A DNA stretch of 64,000 bases, taken from positions 1 through 64,000 of the forward strand of contig NZ_SZQA01000020.1 in NCBI RefSeq assembly GCF_005233835.1, written 5' to 3'. The number at the start of each line of letters is the position of its first letter. Position 1 is the first letter of the stretch. The position numbers and the translations under genes were made by a program. The stretch comes from Herbidospora galbida (GTDB taxonomy: Bacteria > Actinomycetota > Actinomycetes > Streptosporangiales > Streptosporangiaceae). Below the pieces are notes generated by a model, which was given only the letters and a program-made list of their open reading frames with translations, ran no database searches and had not been told where the DNA came from. Positions 7,466 to 15,285 of this stretch are shown piece after piece.

Positions 7466-7547
7466 AGGTCATGAGTGCCAGCGCACAGCCCCGGCTTGCT
7501 GGCCGGCAACCCTCGCGTCCGCGGCGGGGTGCCCCGGGTGAAGACCT
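7466..7547 (+). ncRNA. SAM-IV-type riboswitch
   Basis: The leader has the SAM-I/SAM-IV aptamer layout. P1 pairs AGGTC (7466-7470) with GACCT (7543-7547). It is followed by the conserved ATGAGTGCCAGCG core, the stem CCCCGGCTTGCTGGCCGG, then CAACCCTC, and a pseudoknot-like GGGGTGCCCCGGGTGAAGA. This arrangement is characteristic of the actinobacterial SAM-IV class. It should bind S-adenosylmethionine and repress the downstream PLP enzyme when sulfur amino acids are plentiful. There is no clear intrinsic terminator before the gene, so control by occluding translation is likely. Recognition is from memory of the family consensus, not from a covariance-model search. Confidence 0.83.
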
Positions 7548-7597
7548 GGTCCGTCGCGGGGTGCGGCGGGCAAGCGCGTGGCTTTCCTGGAGGCGTT

Positions 7598-8812
7598 GTG
7601 TCCCCCGTGTTGTCCCTTGACGTCCCCGTCCGCGACGGTGCCCTGGTCCCCTACGCCAATCTCGACTACGCCGCCAGCGCCCCCTGTCTCCAGGCGGTCA
7701 GCCAGGCCGTCGCCGAAGCGCTGCCCGCCTACTCCAGCGTCCACCGGGGCGCCGGCTACGCCTCCCAGCTCACCACCGCCCGCTACGAGCAGGCCAGGCA
7801 CACGATCAAGGCGTTCGCCCGCGCCCGGCCCGACGACGCGCTCGTGTTCACCCGCAACACCACCGACGCGATGAACCTGCTGGCCCGCAGCCTGCCCGAG
7901 GGCACCACGGCAGTGGTCTTCGACACCGAGCACCACGCCACGCTCCTCCCCTGGTCCGCGCCCGTCCGCCTCACGCCGCCGGCCCTGCCGGGCGAGGCCC
8001 TCCGCGCCGCCGACGAGGCGCTCGCCGCGATCGAGGGACCCGCGCTGCTGGTGGTCACCGCCGCCTCCAACGTCACCGGGGAGCTGTGGCCGATCGCCGG
8101 GCTGGCGCACATCGCCCACCGGCACGGCGCCCGGATCGCGGTCGACGCCGCCCAGCTGGCCCCGCACCGCCCGCTGAACGTCGCCGCCCTCGACCTCGAC
8201 TACGTCGCCTTCTCCGGCCACAAGCTGTACGCCCCCTTCGGCGCGGGCGTGCTGATCGGCCGGCGCGACTGGCTGGAGCGGGCGGAGCCCTACCTCAAGG
8301 GCGGCGGCGCGGTCGTCGCCGTCGGCGAGCAGACCGAATGGCAGTCCGACGTGGAGGCCCGGCACGAGGCCGGCACCCCCAACGTGCTGGGCGCCATCGC
8401 GCTCGCCGCGGCCTGCGACCACCTGACCTCGACCGGCTGGACGAGCCTGGTCGAAGAGGAGGAGCGCCTGCTCACCCGGCTGCGGACCGGGCTCGCCGCC
8501 ATCGACGGCGTGCACGAGCTGGCCCTGTGGCCCTCCGACCACCCCCGGGTGGGCATCGTCTCGTTCGTGGTCGACGGCCACACCGCCCGCGAGGTGGCCG
8601 AACGGCTGTCGGCCGACCACGGCATCGGCGTGCGCGACGGCAAGTTCTGCGCCCACCCGTTCGTCCGGCACCTGCTCGGCGTGGGCCAGGGCGGCTGCGA
8701 CGAGATCGGCGGCGCGGTCCGCGCCTCGATCGGCATCGGCAGCACCGAGGAACACGTCGACCGCCTGCTGTCGGCGCTCGGCGTCCTCACCGCGCGGCGG
8801 CAGGCCGCCTGA
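7598..8812 (+). CDS. Class V aminotransferase / cysteine-desulfurase-like PLP enzyme
   Basis: A 404-residue fold-type I PLP enzyme. The Schiff-base Lys is K209 in VAFSGHKLYAPFG; the cofactor Asp is in RIAVDAAQLAPH, and NLDYAASAP and SVHRGAGYAS match the NifS/class V substrate-binding segments. A conserved Cys lies in DGKFCAHPF near the C-terminus. The start is GTG 7598 with GGAGG eight bases upstream, downstream of the SAM-IV riboswitch. The family includes cysteine desulfurases and lyases; control by SAM argues for a role in sulfur amino acid turnover rather than generic transamination. The exact reaction is not known to me. The 3' end overlaps the convergent TetR gene by 26 bp. Confidence 0.88.
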   Translation: MSPVLSLDVPVRDGALVPYANLDYAASAPCLQAVSQAVAEALPAYSSVHRGAGYASQLTTARYEQARHTIKAFARARPDDALVFTRNTTDAMNLLARSLPEGTTAVVFDTEHHATLLPWSAPVRLTPPALPGEALRAADEALAAIEGPALLVVTAASNVTGELWPIAGLAHIAHRHGARIAVDAAQLAPHRPLNVAALDLDYVAFSGHKLYAPFGAGVLIGRRDWLERAEPYLKGGGAVVAVGEQTEWQSDVEARHEAGTPNVLGAIALAAACDHLTSTGWTSLVEEEERLLTRLRTGLAAIDGVHELALWPSDHPRVGIVSFVVDGHTAREVAERLSADHGIGVRDGKFCAHPFVRHLLGVGQGGCDEIGGAVRASIGIGSTEEHVDRLLSALGVLTARRQAA

Positions 8813-9359
8813 CCTCGCCCTGCGGGCTGAGACCCGCGACGGCCAGCGCGAACAGGCGGTTGGCCTCCGCCGCCGGGTCGGGGTGGTCCTCCGTGGCCAG
8901 GGCGATGCCGGTGATCAGCGCGAGCAGGTCGGCGATGGTGACGCCGGGAGCCAGGACGCCCGCCGCCTGACGGACCAGCGGTTCGCCCGCCTCGGTCAGC
9001 TGCGTCGTCGCGCAGTGCTCGTGTTCCGCGTCGGCCGCCCGGTCGCGGTTGAGGGCCATGGCCAGGCCCCGGATGGTCGCGGCCGAGGTGGTCACGGCGC
9101 TCAGCCACTCCAGGAGGGCCGCCCTGGCGTCGGTTCGGCCGACGCGGTCGCGGGCCTGCGCGCACAGGCTTTCGACCCGGTCGCGGAAGACGGCGGCGAG
9201 CAGGGCGTGCCGGGTGGGGAAGTGACGGCGGACCGTGCCCGAGCCGACGCCGGCGATCCGGGCGATCTGTTCCAGTGACGCGTCGGCGCCGTTGAGGGCG
9301 ATCTCCTCTTCGGCGACGGCGAGCAGGCGCGCGTAGTTGCGCTGGGCGTCGGCGCGCAT
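8787..9359 (-). CDS. TetR-family repressor of the adjacent NmrA gene
   Basis: A 190-residue TetR protein. The helix-turn-helix is LEQIARIAGVGSGTVRRHFPTRHALLAAVF at residues about 29-58; the remainder is the all-helical ligand domain. It is divergent from the NmrA-like gene at 9455 across 95 bp that holds a perfect palindrome, the classic arrangement in which the repressor controls both genes. The ligand is unknown. It overlaps the aminotransferase 3' end on the other strand by 26 bp. Confidence 0.9.
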   Translation of the reverse strand: MRADAQRNYARLLAVAEEEIALNGADASLEQIARIAGVGSGTVRRHFPTRHALLAAVFRDRVESLCAQARDRVGRTDARAALLEWLSAVTTSAATIRGLAMALNRDRAADAEHEHCATTQLTEAGEPLVRQAAGVLAPGVTIADLLALITGIALATEDHPDPAAEANRLFALAVAGLSPQGEVRRPAAAR

Positions 9360-9416
9360 CGGGCCTCACCTCGGGGATTGCTAAACGGCGGGGGTCTCCG
9401 TATCGTACCGGAACAG

Positions 9417-9437
9417 AAACGGCGGGGTCCGCCGTTT
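9417..9437. promoter_or_regulatory. Palindromic operator in the TetR/NmrA intergenic region
   Basis: AAACGGCGG (9417-9425) and CCGCCGTTT (9429-9437) form a perfect inverted repeat with a 3-bp centre. A second partial copy, AAACGGCGGGGGTCTCCG, begins at 9383. A TTTTT run follows the palindrome, so as RNA it would also resemble a small terminator in the NmrA leader. It most likely binds the TetR protein of 8787-9359. Confidence 0.7.
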
Positions 9438-9454
9438 TTCGAGAGGAGTTTGCC

Positions 9455-10342
9455 ATGTCCAGCGTTCTCGTCACCGGTGCCACCGGACAGCAGGGGGGCG
9501 CGACCGCCCGCGCCCTGATCGCGGCGGGGGTGCCCGTCCGGGCGCTGGTCCGCGACCCCGGCACCGCGAAGGCCAAGGCGGTGGCGGCCCTCGGGGCCGA
9601 GCTGGTGACCGGCGACCTCCACGACCGCGACTCACTGGTCGCGGCGGCGCAGGGGGTGCGGGCCGTGTTCTCGGTGCAGATGCCGCCGATGAAGGACGAC
9701 ACCATCGACTTCGACGGCGAACGCGCCCAGGCGGAGAACCTGATCGAGGCCGCGCTGGCCGCCGGGGTGCCGCAGTTCGTGCACACGTCCGTCTCCGGCG
9801 CGGGGCAGCGGGTGACCACCGAGCGGTGGGCCGGGCTCGATCCCTACTACGCCGCCAAGGGCGCCATCCAGGATCGTGTCCGTGAGGCCGGGTTCACCTA
9901 CTGGACGCTGATCAAGCCGGGCTTCTTCATGGAGAACTTCCTGCCCGACCAGGCCTACCTGTTCCCCCGAGGGGTCGAGGGCGGGCTGGCCACGGTGCTC
10001 AAGCCGCAGACCATGATGTCCCTGGTCGCGGTCGACGACGTCGGTCGGGCCGCCGCCGCGGCCATCGCCGACCCCCGGCGGTTCCACGGGATCGAGCTCG
10101 AGCTCGCGAGCGACTACCGCTCCATGACGGAGATCGCCGAGGCCCTCTCCGCCGCGCTCAAGACCGAGGTGGCCGCGCCCGACCTGACCGAGGAGGAGGC
10201 GGTCGCCAAGGGCATGCCCGCGTGGGCGGCCGTCGCGCACGAACGCAGCGGCGTCGTGGGGCAGCCCGCCCGCCCCGAGTACGCGCGCGCCTTCGGCATT
10301 CCGCTGACCACCTTCGAGGAGTGGACGCTCACGCACCTCTGA
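9455..10342 (+). CDS. NmrA/HSCARG-type NAD(P)-binding protein
   Basis: A 295-residue atypical short-chain dehydrogenase. The Rossmann motif VLVTGATGQQGGATARAL is at the N-terminus, NADP preference is suggested by RALVRDP after strand 2, and FVHTSVSGAG plus PYYAAKGAIQDRV follow. This subgroup often senses NADPH or has modest quinone/alkenal reductase activity. The start at ATG 9455 is supported by GAGAGGAG. It is divergently paired with a TetR repressor, suggesting induction by a toxic small molecule. It converges with the GH5 gene across a strong hairpin. Confidence 0.86.
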   Translation: MSSVLVTGATGQQGGATARALIAAGVPVRALVRDPGTAKAKAVAALGAELVTGDLHDRDSLVAAAQGVRAVFSVQMPPMKDDTIDFDGERAQAENLIEAALAAGVPQFVHTSVSGAGQRVTTERWAGLDPYYAAKGAIQDRVREAGFTYWTLIKPGFFMENFLPDQAYLFPRGVEGGLATVLKPQTMMSLVAVDDVGRAAAAAIADPRRFHGIELELASDYRSMTEIAEALSAALKTEVAAPDLTEEEAVAKGMPAWAAVAHERSGVVGQPARPEYARAFGIPLTTFEEWTLTHL

Positions 10343-10354
10343 CGACGTGGTGGA

Positions 10355-10389
10355 CCACGCCGGCCGAGGGTTGGCCCCGGCCGGCGTGG
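10355..10389. terminator. Bidirectional terminator-like hairpin
   Basis: CCACGCCGGCC (10355-10365) pairs perfectly with GGCCGGCGTGG (10379-10389), an 11-bp GC stem with a 13-nt loop between two convergent stop codons. There is no T-run, which is usual in actinomycetes. Confidence 0.65.
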
Positions 10390-10395
10390 AGGTCG

Positions 10396-11766
10396 CTAGC
10401 CCTCGATCATCTGGTCGCGCAGGGTGGTGCGGACGTCGCAGTTGGCCAGCGCGAACGAGTCGGCCAGGGCGATCAGCTCGTCGTCGGTGAGGCCGCGGAA
10501 GAGTTCGGCGTACTCGTAGGCGAGCGGCTGGGCCACCGTCAGGTTGAGCAGCAGGGTGCGGACCCAGTCGTACTGGCCCCACGGGTAGGGGTCGAAGTCC
10601 GGGAACTCGTCGGCGATCATCTGGTAGAACGGGCCGGTCACCTCGGCGACGCCCTTGCCGTCGCTCCCCCACTGGTCGGCGCCCAGGCGCACCTTCTTGG
10701 CGACGAAGTCGCCGAACCGCTTCAGGTACGGCGAGTCGGGGCGCACCATGACCAGGCCCTGGCGGCCCAGGTCCTTGTACATCCAGATCGACCAGCCGGC
10801 GTCGTCGCGCTTGAAGATGTCGAGCTGGTCGGCCAGCAGCTGGCGGAGCTCGGCGTCGCGGGGCTCGGAGCCGGTGTAGATGGGGCCGAACTCGCCGACC
10901 CACACGGGGGTGCCGGTGCGGCGGGAGTATTCGGTGCGCTCGGCGTACTTCTCCTCCAGGGCGGCCTTGTCCCAGTGCTTCCCGGCGGTCTCGCCCGGGT
11001 AGGGGCCGCCGCCGCCGAGGCCCGGGGCGGCGTAGTCGTGGGCGGCGTACACCGTGTTCTCCCACGGCTCGTCGAAGACGTCGAACTCGGTGGAGTAGGT
11101 GTTGCCGTCGAGGAACAGGATGTGCCGGTCGTCGATCGCCCGGATCGCGTTGACCAGGCGGGTGTAGAACGGGCCGACCACCTTGCGCGACTCGTCGGCG
11201 GGCTCGTTGATCGGGTTGTAGCCGGCCACCCAGGGGTTGCCCTTGTAGTGCTCGGCGATGTGCTCCCAGATCTTGACCACGCGGTCCTGGAAGTGGGGGT
11301 GGTCCCAGAACAGGGGGCGGTGGGTGATGTTGTCGGAGTGCCAGTGGTGGTTCTGCGAGCCGGGCAGGGCGTGCAGGTCGATCACGGTGTAGATGCCGTG
11401 CTTGGCGCAGGCCTCCACCGCCCGGTCGAGGTGCTTGAACCCTTCGGTCTTGAACTCGAACGGCCGCTCGTCGTCCTCGAAGTGGCGGTAGTTGACCGGG
11501 AGGCGGACGCAGTTCATGCCCATCTCGGCCAGCAGCTTGGCGTCGTCCTCGTTGAAGAACGCGGTCAGCAGGCGGTCGAAGAACAGCTCGTAGCGTTCGT
11601 CGCCGAGGACCTCACGCACCGTGCTGCGCATCAGCGCCTCGTTGGCCGAGTAGCCGGTGATGAAGTTCTCCATGTTCAGCCAGCCGCCGACCGCGACGCC
11701 GCGCAGGCGGATGGACGTGCCCGACTCGTCGACGAACTGACGTCCGTCGACCCGGAGGAAGGTCAT
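10396..11766 (-). CDS. Glycoside hydrolase family 5 protein (cytoplasmic)
   Basis: A 456-residue (beta/alpha)8 glycosidase of the GH5/cellulase family. The acid/base Glu is E188 in GYNPINEPAD and the nucleophile Glu is E292 in PVWVGEFGPIY; RLPVNYRHF and VIDLHALPGSQN match the barrel strands of exo-beta-glucanase-like GH5 members. There is no signal peptide, so it should act on oligosaccharides after import. It is the last gene of an operon with a binding protein and two permeases, 15 bp downstream of the permease. Substrate class (beta-glucan, glucoside or related) is inferred; the subfamily cannot be fixed by eye. Confidence 0.88.
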   Translation of the reverse strand: MTFLRVDGRQFVDESGTSIRLRGVAVGGWLNMENFITGYSANEALMRSTVREVLGDERYELFFDRLLTAFFNEDDAKLLAEMGMNCVRLPVNYRHFEDDERPFEFKTEGFKHLDRAVEACAKHGIYTVIDLHALPGSQNHHWHSDNITHRPLFWDHPHFQDRVVKIWEHIAEHYKGNPWVAGYNPINEPADESRKVVGPFYTRLVNAIRAIDDRHILFLDGNTYSTEFDVFDEPWENTVYAAHDYAAPGLGGGGPYPGETAGKHWDKAALEEKYAERTEYSRRTGTPVWVGEFGPIYTGSEPRDAELRQLLADQLDIFKRDDAGWSIWMYKDLGRQGLVMVRPDSPYLKRFGDFVAKKVRLGADQWGSDGKGVAEVTGPFYQMIADEFPDFDPYPWGQYDWVRTLLLNLTVAQPLAYEYAELFRGLTDDELIALADSFALANCDVRTTLRDQMIEG

Positions 11767-11781
11767 GGGGGAAGGGATCCT

Positions 11782-12579
11782 TTACTTGACGGCACCTGCC
11801 GCCAGGCCCCGCTCGAAGAGGCCCTGCAGGCAGAGGTAGGCGACGATCTCGGGGATCGCGGTGATGACCGCGCTGGCCAGCACCTTGGTCTGGTCGTTGC
11901 TGAACTGGCTGACGAAGAACTGCGGCAGCAGCGTGACGGTCTGCTGGGCGGGATCCTGGATGAGGACCAGCGGCAGCAGGTAGGCGTTCCACGAGCCGAT
12001 CAGCGTCAGCACCACGATCGCGGCGCCGATCGGCCGCGTCATCGGGATGATGATGTAGCGGAACGAGGTGAACGTGCTCGCGCCGTCGATGCGGGCGGCG
12101 TCGAACAGCGCGTCCGGCACCCCGTCGACGAACCGGCGGGCGATCAGGACGGTGAAGGGGATCTGCAGGGCGGCCAGCGGGAGCACGACCGCCCAGTACG
12201 TGTCGTACACGCCGAGGGCCAGCGTGGTGGCGAACAGCGGGGTGAGCAGGACGACCTCGGGCAGCGTCAGCGCCGCCAGGATCATCCAGAAGTAGACCTC
12301 CTTGCGGCGCACGCGCAGCTTGGAGAAGCCGAAGGCGGCGAGCATCGTCAGGACGTACACGATGATGATCGTCGAGACCGAGATGATGACGCTGCTCTTG
12401 AAGAAGGTGCCGATCGTGCCGACCTCGAAGACGGCGCGGTAGTTGCCCCAGCCCTCCCCCGCCAGCGAGCCCTGCACCATCACGACCAGGGGGAACAGGT
12501 AGGGGATGACCATCGCGGTGACCAGGATCTGCAGCAGCAGCCTGGCCGACGGGCGGCGGGCCTCAAACACCGCTCTCAC
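11782..12579 (-). CDS. Carbohydrate ABC transporter permease (MalG type)
   Basis: A 265-residue inner-membrane permease of the CUT1 family, with about six hydrophobic segments. The EAA loop is DALFDAARIDGASTFTSFRYIIIP, which docks an ATPase. The start is a GTG at 12579, 17 bp inside the upstream permease gene, so translation is coupled. No ATPase gene lies in this operon; a shared MsiK-like ATPase encoded elsewhere, as is usual in actinomycetes, must be used (inference). Confidence 0.93.
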   Translation of the reverse strand: MRAVFEARRPSARLLLQILVTAMVIPYLFPLVVMVQGSLAGEGWGNYRAVFEVGTIGTFFKSSVIISVSTIIIVYVLTMLAAFGFSKLRVRRKEVYFWMILAALTLPEVVLLTPLFATTLALGVYDTYWAVVLPLAALQIPFTVLIARRFVDGVPDALFDAARIDGASTFTSFRYIIIPMTRPIGAAIVVLTLIGSWNAYLLPLVLIQDPAQQTVTLLPQFFVSQFSNDQTKVLASAVITAIPEIVAYLCLQGLFERGLAAGAVK

Positions 12580-13516
12580 CGTCCTTCCGGTTGGAGCGCG
12601 CGGCGACGGCGATGGCGCCGAGCAGGGCCAGCACGAGGAGCATGATCGACAGCGCGGCCCCGTAGCCGACGTGGGCGCTGGGGATGCTGATCCGGTAGAT
12701 GTAGGTGCCGAGGAACTCGGTGGCGTAGTTGGGGCCGCCGATCGTCACCAGGTAGGGGATGTCGAAGGTCTTCAGCGCGCCGATCACGCTGAGCATGGCC
12801 AGCGCCACCGTGGTGCTGCGCACGCCGGGCCAGACGATGCTGACCAGGGTGCGGAGGTTGCTGGCCCCGTCGGTCCGCGCGGCCTCCAGCACCTCGGGGT
12901 CGATCTGGCCCATCGCGGCGTAGTAGAGCACGAAGGTCAGGCCGGTGAAGTTCCAGACGGTGATGAACATGATCACCGGCATCGCCGTGCTCGACTGCGC
13001 CAGCCAGGGCTGAGAGAGGAAGCCCAGGCCGACGTGGTCGAGGAACCAGTTGAGCTGGCCGTCGGCGGCGAACATCTGCCGGAACACCGGCGCCATCGTC
13101 GCCGGCGCGATGACCACCGGCGTGAAGACGATCACCTTGTAGACGGTGGCGAGCTTGACCTTCGAGTGCAGCAGCGCCGCGAACACGAAGCCGATCGCGG
13201 TCTGCGCGGTGAAGGTCACCAGGAAGAAGACGACGGTGTGCCAGATGGCCTGCCAGAAGATCGGGTCGACCAGGATGTCCTGGTAGTTCTGCAGGCCGAC
13301 CGACGTGGGGGTCGGGCTGGTGCCGTCCCAGTCGAGGGTCGACAGGTAACCGGTCTCGCCGATGCAGTAGTAGAGGATGCCGACCACGAAGACGAACGCG
13401 GGCAGGATCCAGGGAAGGCCGGAGGGGCGGATCGCCCCGCTCCGGGAACGCTGTCCCGGAGCGGAGGACCCGGAAGGACGGCGTGCCCCGGTCTTCGATG
13501 TGGTCGTGGAGGTCAA
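12563..13516 (-). CDS. Carbohydrate ABC transporter permease (MalF type)
   Basis: A 317-residue permease with a long, polar, Ser/Arg-rich N-terminus before the first membrane span (LPWILPAFVFVVGILYY). The EAA loop DPEVLEAARTDGASNLRTLVSIVWP is present. It forms the channel with the downstream MalG-type subunit, which it overlaps by 17 bp, and receives sugar from the lipoprotein encoded 18 bp upstream. Confidence 0.93.
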   Translation of the reverse strand: MTSTTTSKTGARRPSGSSAPGQRSRSGAIRPSGLPWILPAFVFVVGILYYCIGETGYLSTLDWDGTSPTPTSVGLQNYQDILVDPIFWQAIWHTVVFFLVTFTAQTAIGFVFAALLHSKVKLATVYKVIVFTPVVIAPATMAPVFRQMFAADGQLNWFLDHVGLGFLSQPWLAQSSTAMPVIMFITVWNFTGLTFVLYYAAMGQIDPEVLEAARTDGASNLRTLVSIVWPGVRSTTVALAMLSVIGALKTFDIPYLVTIGGPNYATEFLGTYIYRISIPSAHVGYGAALSIMLLVLALLGAIAVAARSNRKDGESGV

Positions 13517-13534
13517 GGGTTCCGTCCTCGGGGG

Positions 13535-14926
13535 TTACTTGATCTTCGAAGCGGTGTCCTGCAGCGTGGCCGCGGCCTCTTCGGGGGTGGCCTCACCGGC
13601 CGCCACCGTGGTGGACGCGACGCCGATGGCGGTCTGCAGGTCGGCGACCACCGTGGCGAGACGCGGCTCCGACGACTTGCCGGCGTCGGAGATCAGCTTC
13701 TCCAGCGCGGGCTTCTGCACCTCGGGGTTGACCAGCTTCACCGTGTCCCAGTTGGGCTGGGCGCTGACGAGGGCGGGGATGTCGTTGAGGATGTCGGCCA
13801 CCGCCTGCTGGCCCTCGGCGGAGGTGCCGAGCCAGGTCGCGAAGGTCGTGGCGGCGGCGATGTTCTTCGACTTCTGGTTCACCGCCAGGCCGAAGTCGGC
13901 GTCACCGTAGAGGGAGCCCACGTTGCCGGTGCCGGCGATGTCGGGGAAGGCGATCGGGATCTGGGTGAACGGCTTGGGGTCGGCGACGCCGGCGCCGGAG
14001 ATGGCGGCCGTCATGCCCTCGACGGTGGAGTACTGCATGTACCAGCTGCCCATCATGACCATGGCGTACTTGCCGGACATGAAGCCGTTGTTGGCGTCGG
14101 GGTACTGCTGGGTGCCGAGCGCGCCCTCCTGCATGATCCCGTCGTCGAACAGGCCCTTCCACAGGGTCAGCGCCTTGACGATCGTCGGGTCGGTCCAGGG
14201 CACCTCCTTCTTGAGGGCCTTCTCCCACACGCCCGGCTGGACGTTGTTGGAGATCGCCTGGAGGGTGTCCTCGTTGAAGGCGGTCTGGGCGGCGCCCTGC
14301 ACGAAGCAACCGACGTTGTTGGCCTTGAAGGTCGCGCAGACCTTCTTCCACTCGTCGTAGGTGGTCGGGGGCTGCAGGTTGTACTTGTCGAACAGGTCCT
14401 TGTTGATCCAGACCGTGCCGGAGAACACCGAGCCGACCGACAGGGCCGCGAGCTTGTCGCCGTTCTTCAGGCTGGACACCCCGATCGGGGCCAGTTTCGA
14501 CTCCCAGTCGGCGCCCAGGGTCTTCTCCACGGCGGGCTTCAGGTCGATCGCGTTGACGCCATAGATGTCGACCGACCCGTTGGCCGCGCCCGGGGCGACG
14601 TCGAAGACGTCCGGGCCGACCGACGAGGCGAGCGCGGGCCGGATGGCCGCGTCGTACCCGTCGATGGTGAGCTTCTTAAAAGTGACCTTGATGTTCGGGT
14701 AGACCTTGTTGAAGGCCTTGATATAGGCGTTGGCGGGCGCCGCGTCGGGCGTCCACCCCCACCAGGTGATCTCGCCCGAGTCGGCGGACCCCTGGTCGGC
14801 GCCCTGGGCGCCGTTCTGTGCGGGTGAGCCGCCGCCGGCGCATCCGGCGAGCACCAGCGCGCCGCTCATGAGCGCCGCGGCGAAGCCGAGGGGACGACGC
14901 TTCCAGATCCGCGAAGATCCCAGCAT
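13535..14926 (-). CDS. Extracellular sugar-binding lipoprotein of the ABC importer
   Basis: A 463-residue family 1 solute-binding protein. The signal peptide ends in the lipobox LVLAGC, so the mature protein is anchored by an acylated Cys, followed by a Gly/Ser/Gln-rich linker. Conserved SBP-1 features include TWWGWTPD, AFNKVYPNIKVTFK and the closing-hinge segment GSWYMQYSTVEGM. It captures the oligosaccharide and delivers it to the two permeases downstream. GAGAGAT lies just ahead of the ATG. Expression should be controlled by the LacI-type operators in the 360-bp region before it. Confidence 0.93.
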   Translation of the reverse strand: MLGSSRIWKRRPLGFAAALMSGALVLAGCAGGGSPAQNGAQGADQGSADSGEITWWGWTPDAAPANAYIKAFNKVYPNIKVTFKKLTIDGYDAAIRPALASSVGPDVFDVAPGAANGSVDIYGVNAIDLKPAVEKTLGADWESKLAPIGVSSLKNGDKLAALSVGSVFSGTVWINKDLFDKYNLQPPTTYDEWKKVCATFKANNVGCFVQGAAQTAFNEDTLQAISNNVQPGVWEKALKKEVPWTDPTIVKALTLWKGLFDDGIMQEGALGTQQYPDANNGFMSGKYAMVMMGSWYMQYSTVEGMTAAISGAGVADPKPFTQIPIAFPDIAGTGNVGSLYGDADFGLAVNQKSKNIAAATTFATWLGTSAEGQQAVADILNDIPALVSAQPNWDTVKLVNPEVQKPALEKLISDAGKSSEPRLATVVADLQTAIGVASTTVAAGEATPEEAAATLQDTASKIK

Positions 14927-15030
14927 GTGATCTCTCCTTGCGCGTGATAGGCACGCACCGTGGTACTGACGCCGGTCCGCGCCCAGCGAGAAGTGTCGAG
15001 AGCCGGATCAGGCAAGGCTTCCGAAAACTC

Positions 15031-15041
15031 CGAAAGTTTCG
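15031..15041. promoter_or_regulatory. LacI-type operator, importer promoter
   Basis: CGAAAGTTTCG, an 11-bp palindrome of the GAAAnTTTC type. Nearby CGAAAG repeats at about 15040 and 15052 extend the site. Confidence 0.65.
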
Positions 15042-15112
15042 AAAGCGGTCTCGAAAGAGAGAAACACCGAGCTCTCGGCAGTGTCAAGAATTTGGGCTAA
15101 ATTGTTTCCGTC

Positions 15113-15126
15113 GAGTTTCGAAACTC
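15113..15126. promoter_or_regulatory. LacI-type operator, perfect 14-bp palindrome
   Basis: GAGTTTCGAAACTC is a perfect palindrome upstream of the importer -35 candidate. It shares the GTTTCGAAAC core with the site at 27674. Confidence 0.7.
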
Positions 15127-15245
15127 CGGATCTTGTCAACCCCGTCCCCAGCGCCGCCCCGGACTGCCGTCCAGCGAAATGATTCAAGTTTTCCCAGTTC
15201 AAAAGCGCTCTGGACGGCACCGGGCCTGCCGGTGCTACGGTGATG

Positions 15246-15254
15246 GAAAGTTTC
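15246..15254. promoter_or_regulatory. LacI-type operator at the lacI start site
   Basis: GAAAGTTTC, five bases after the -10 candidate TACGGT of the lacI gene; its position suggests autorepression. Confidence 0.6.
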
Positions 15255-15285
15255 GACAGATCGAATCTACGCATGATGAGGTGTC

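Larger units (their letters stand above)
14927..15285. promoter_or_regulatory. Divergent control region of the sugar importer and lacI
   Basis: A 359-bp non-coding, comparatively AT-rich region. It contains the operator-like palindromes listed separately at 15031, 15113 and 15246. TGTCAA at 15082-15087 (TTGACA on the minus strand) is a -35 candidate for the importer. On the plus strand TGGACG (15211-15216) and TACGGT (15236-15241), 19 bp apart, could be the lacI promoter, with the 15246 operator at the start site. Confidence 0.6.

Noticed and set aside
10222-14827. Two long plus-strand frames opposite the GH5, permease and binding-protein genes
   Set aside because: Both are Gly/Val/Asp/Arg-rich shadows; the minus-strand genes have clear motifs and operon spacing.
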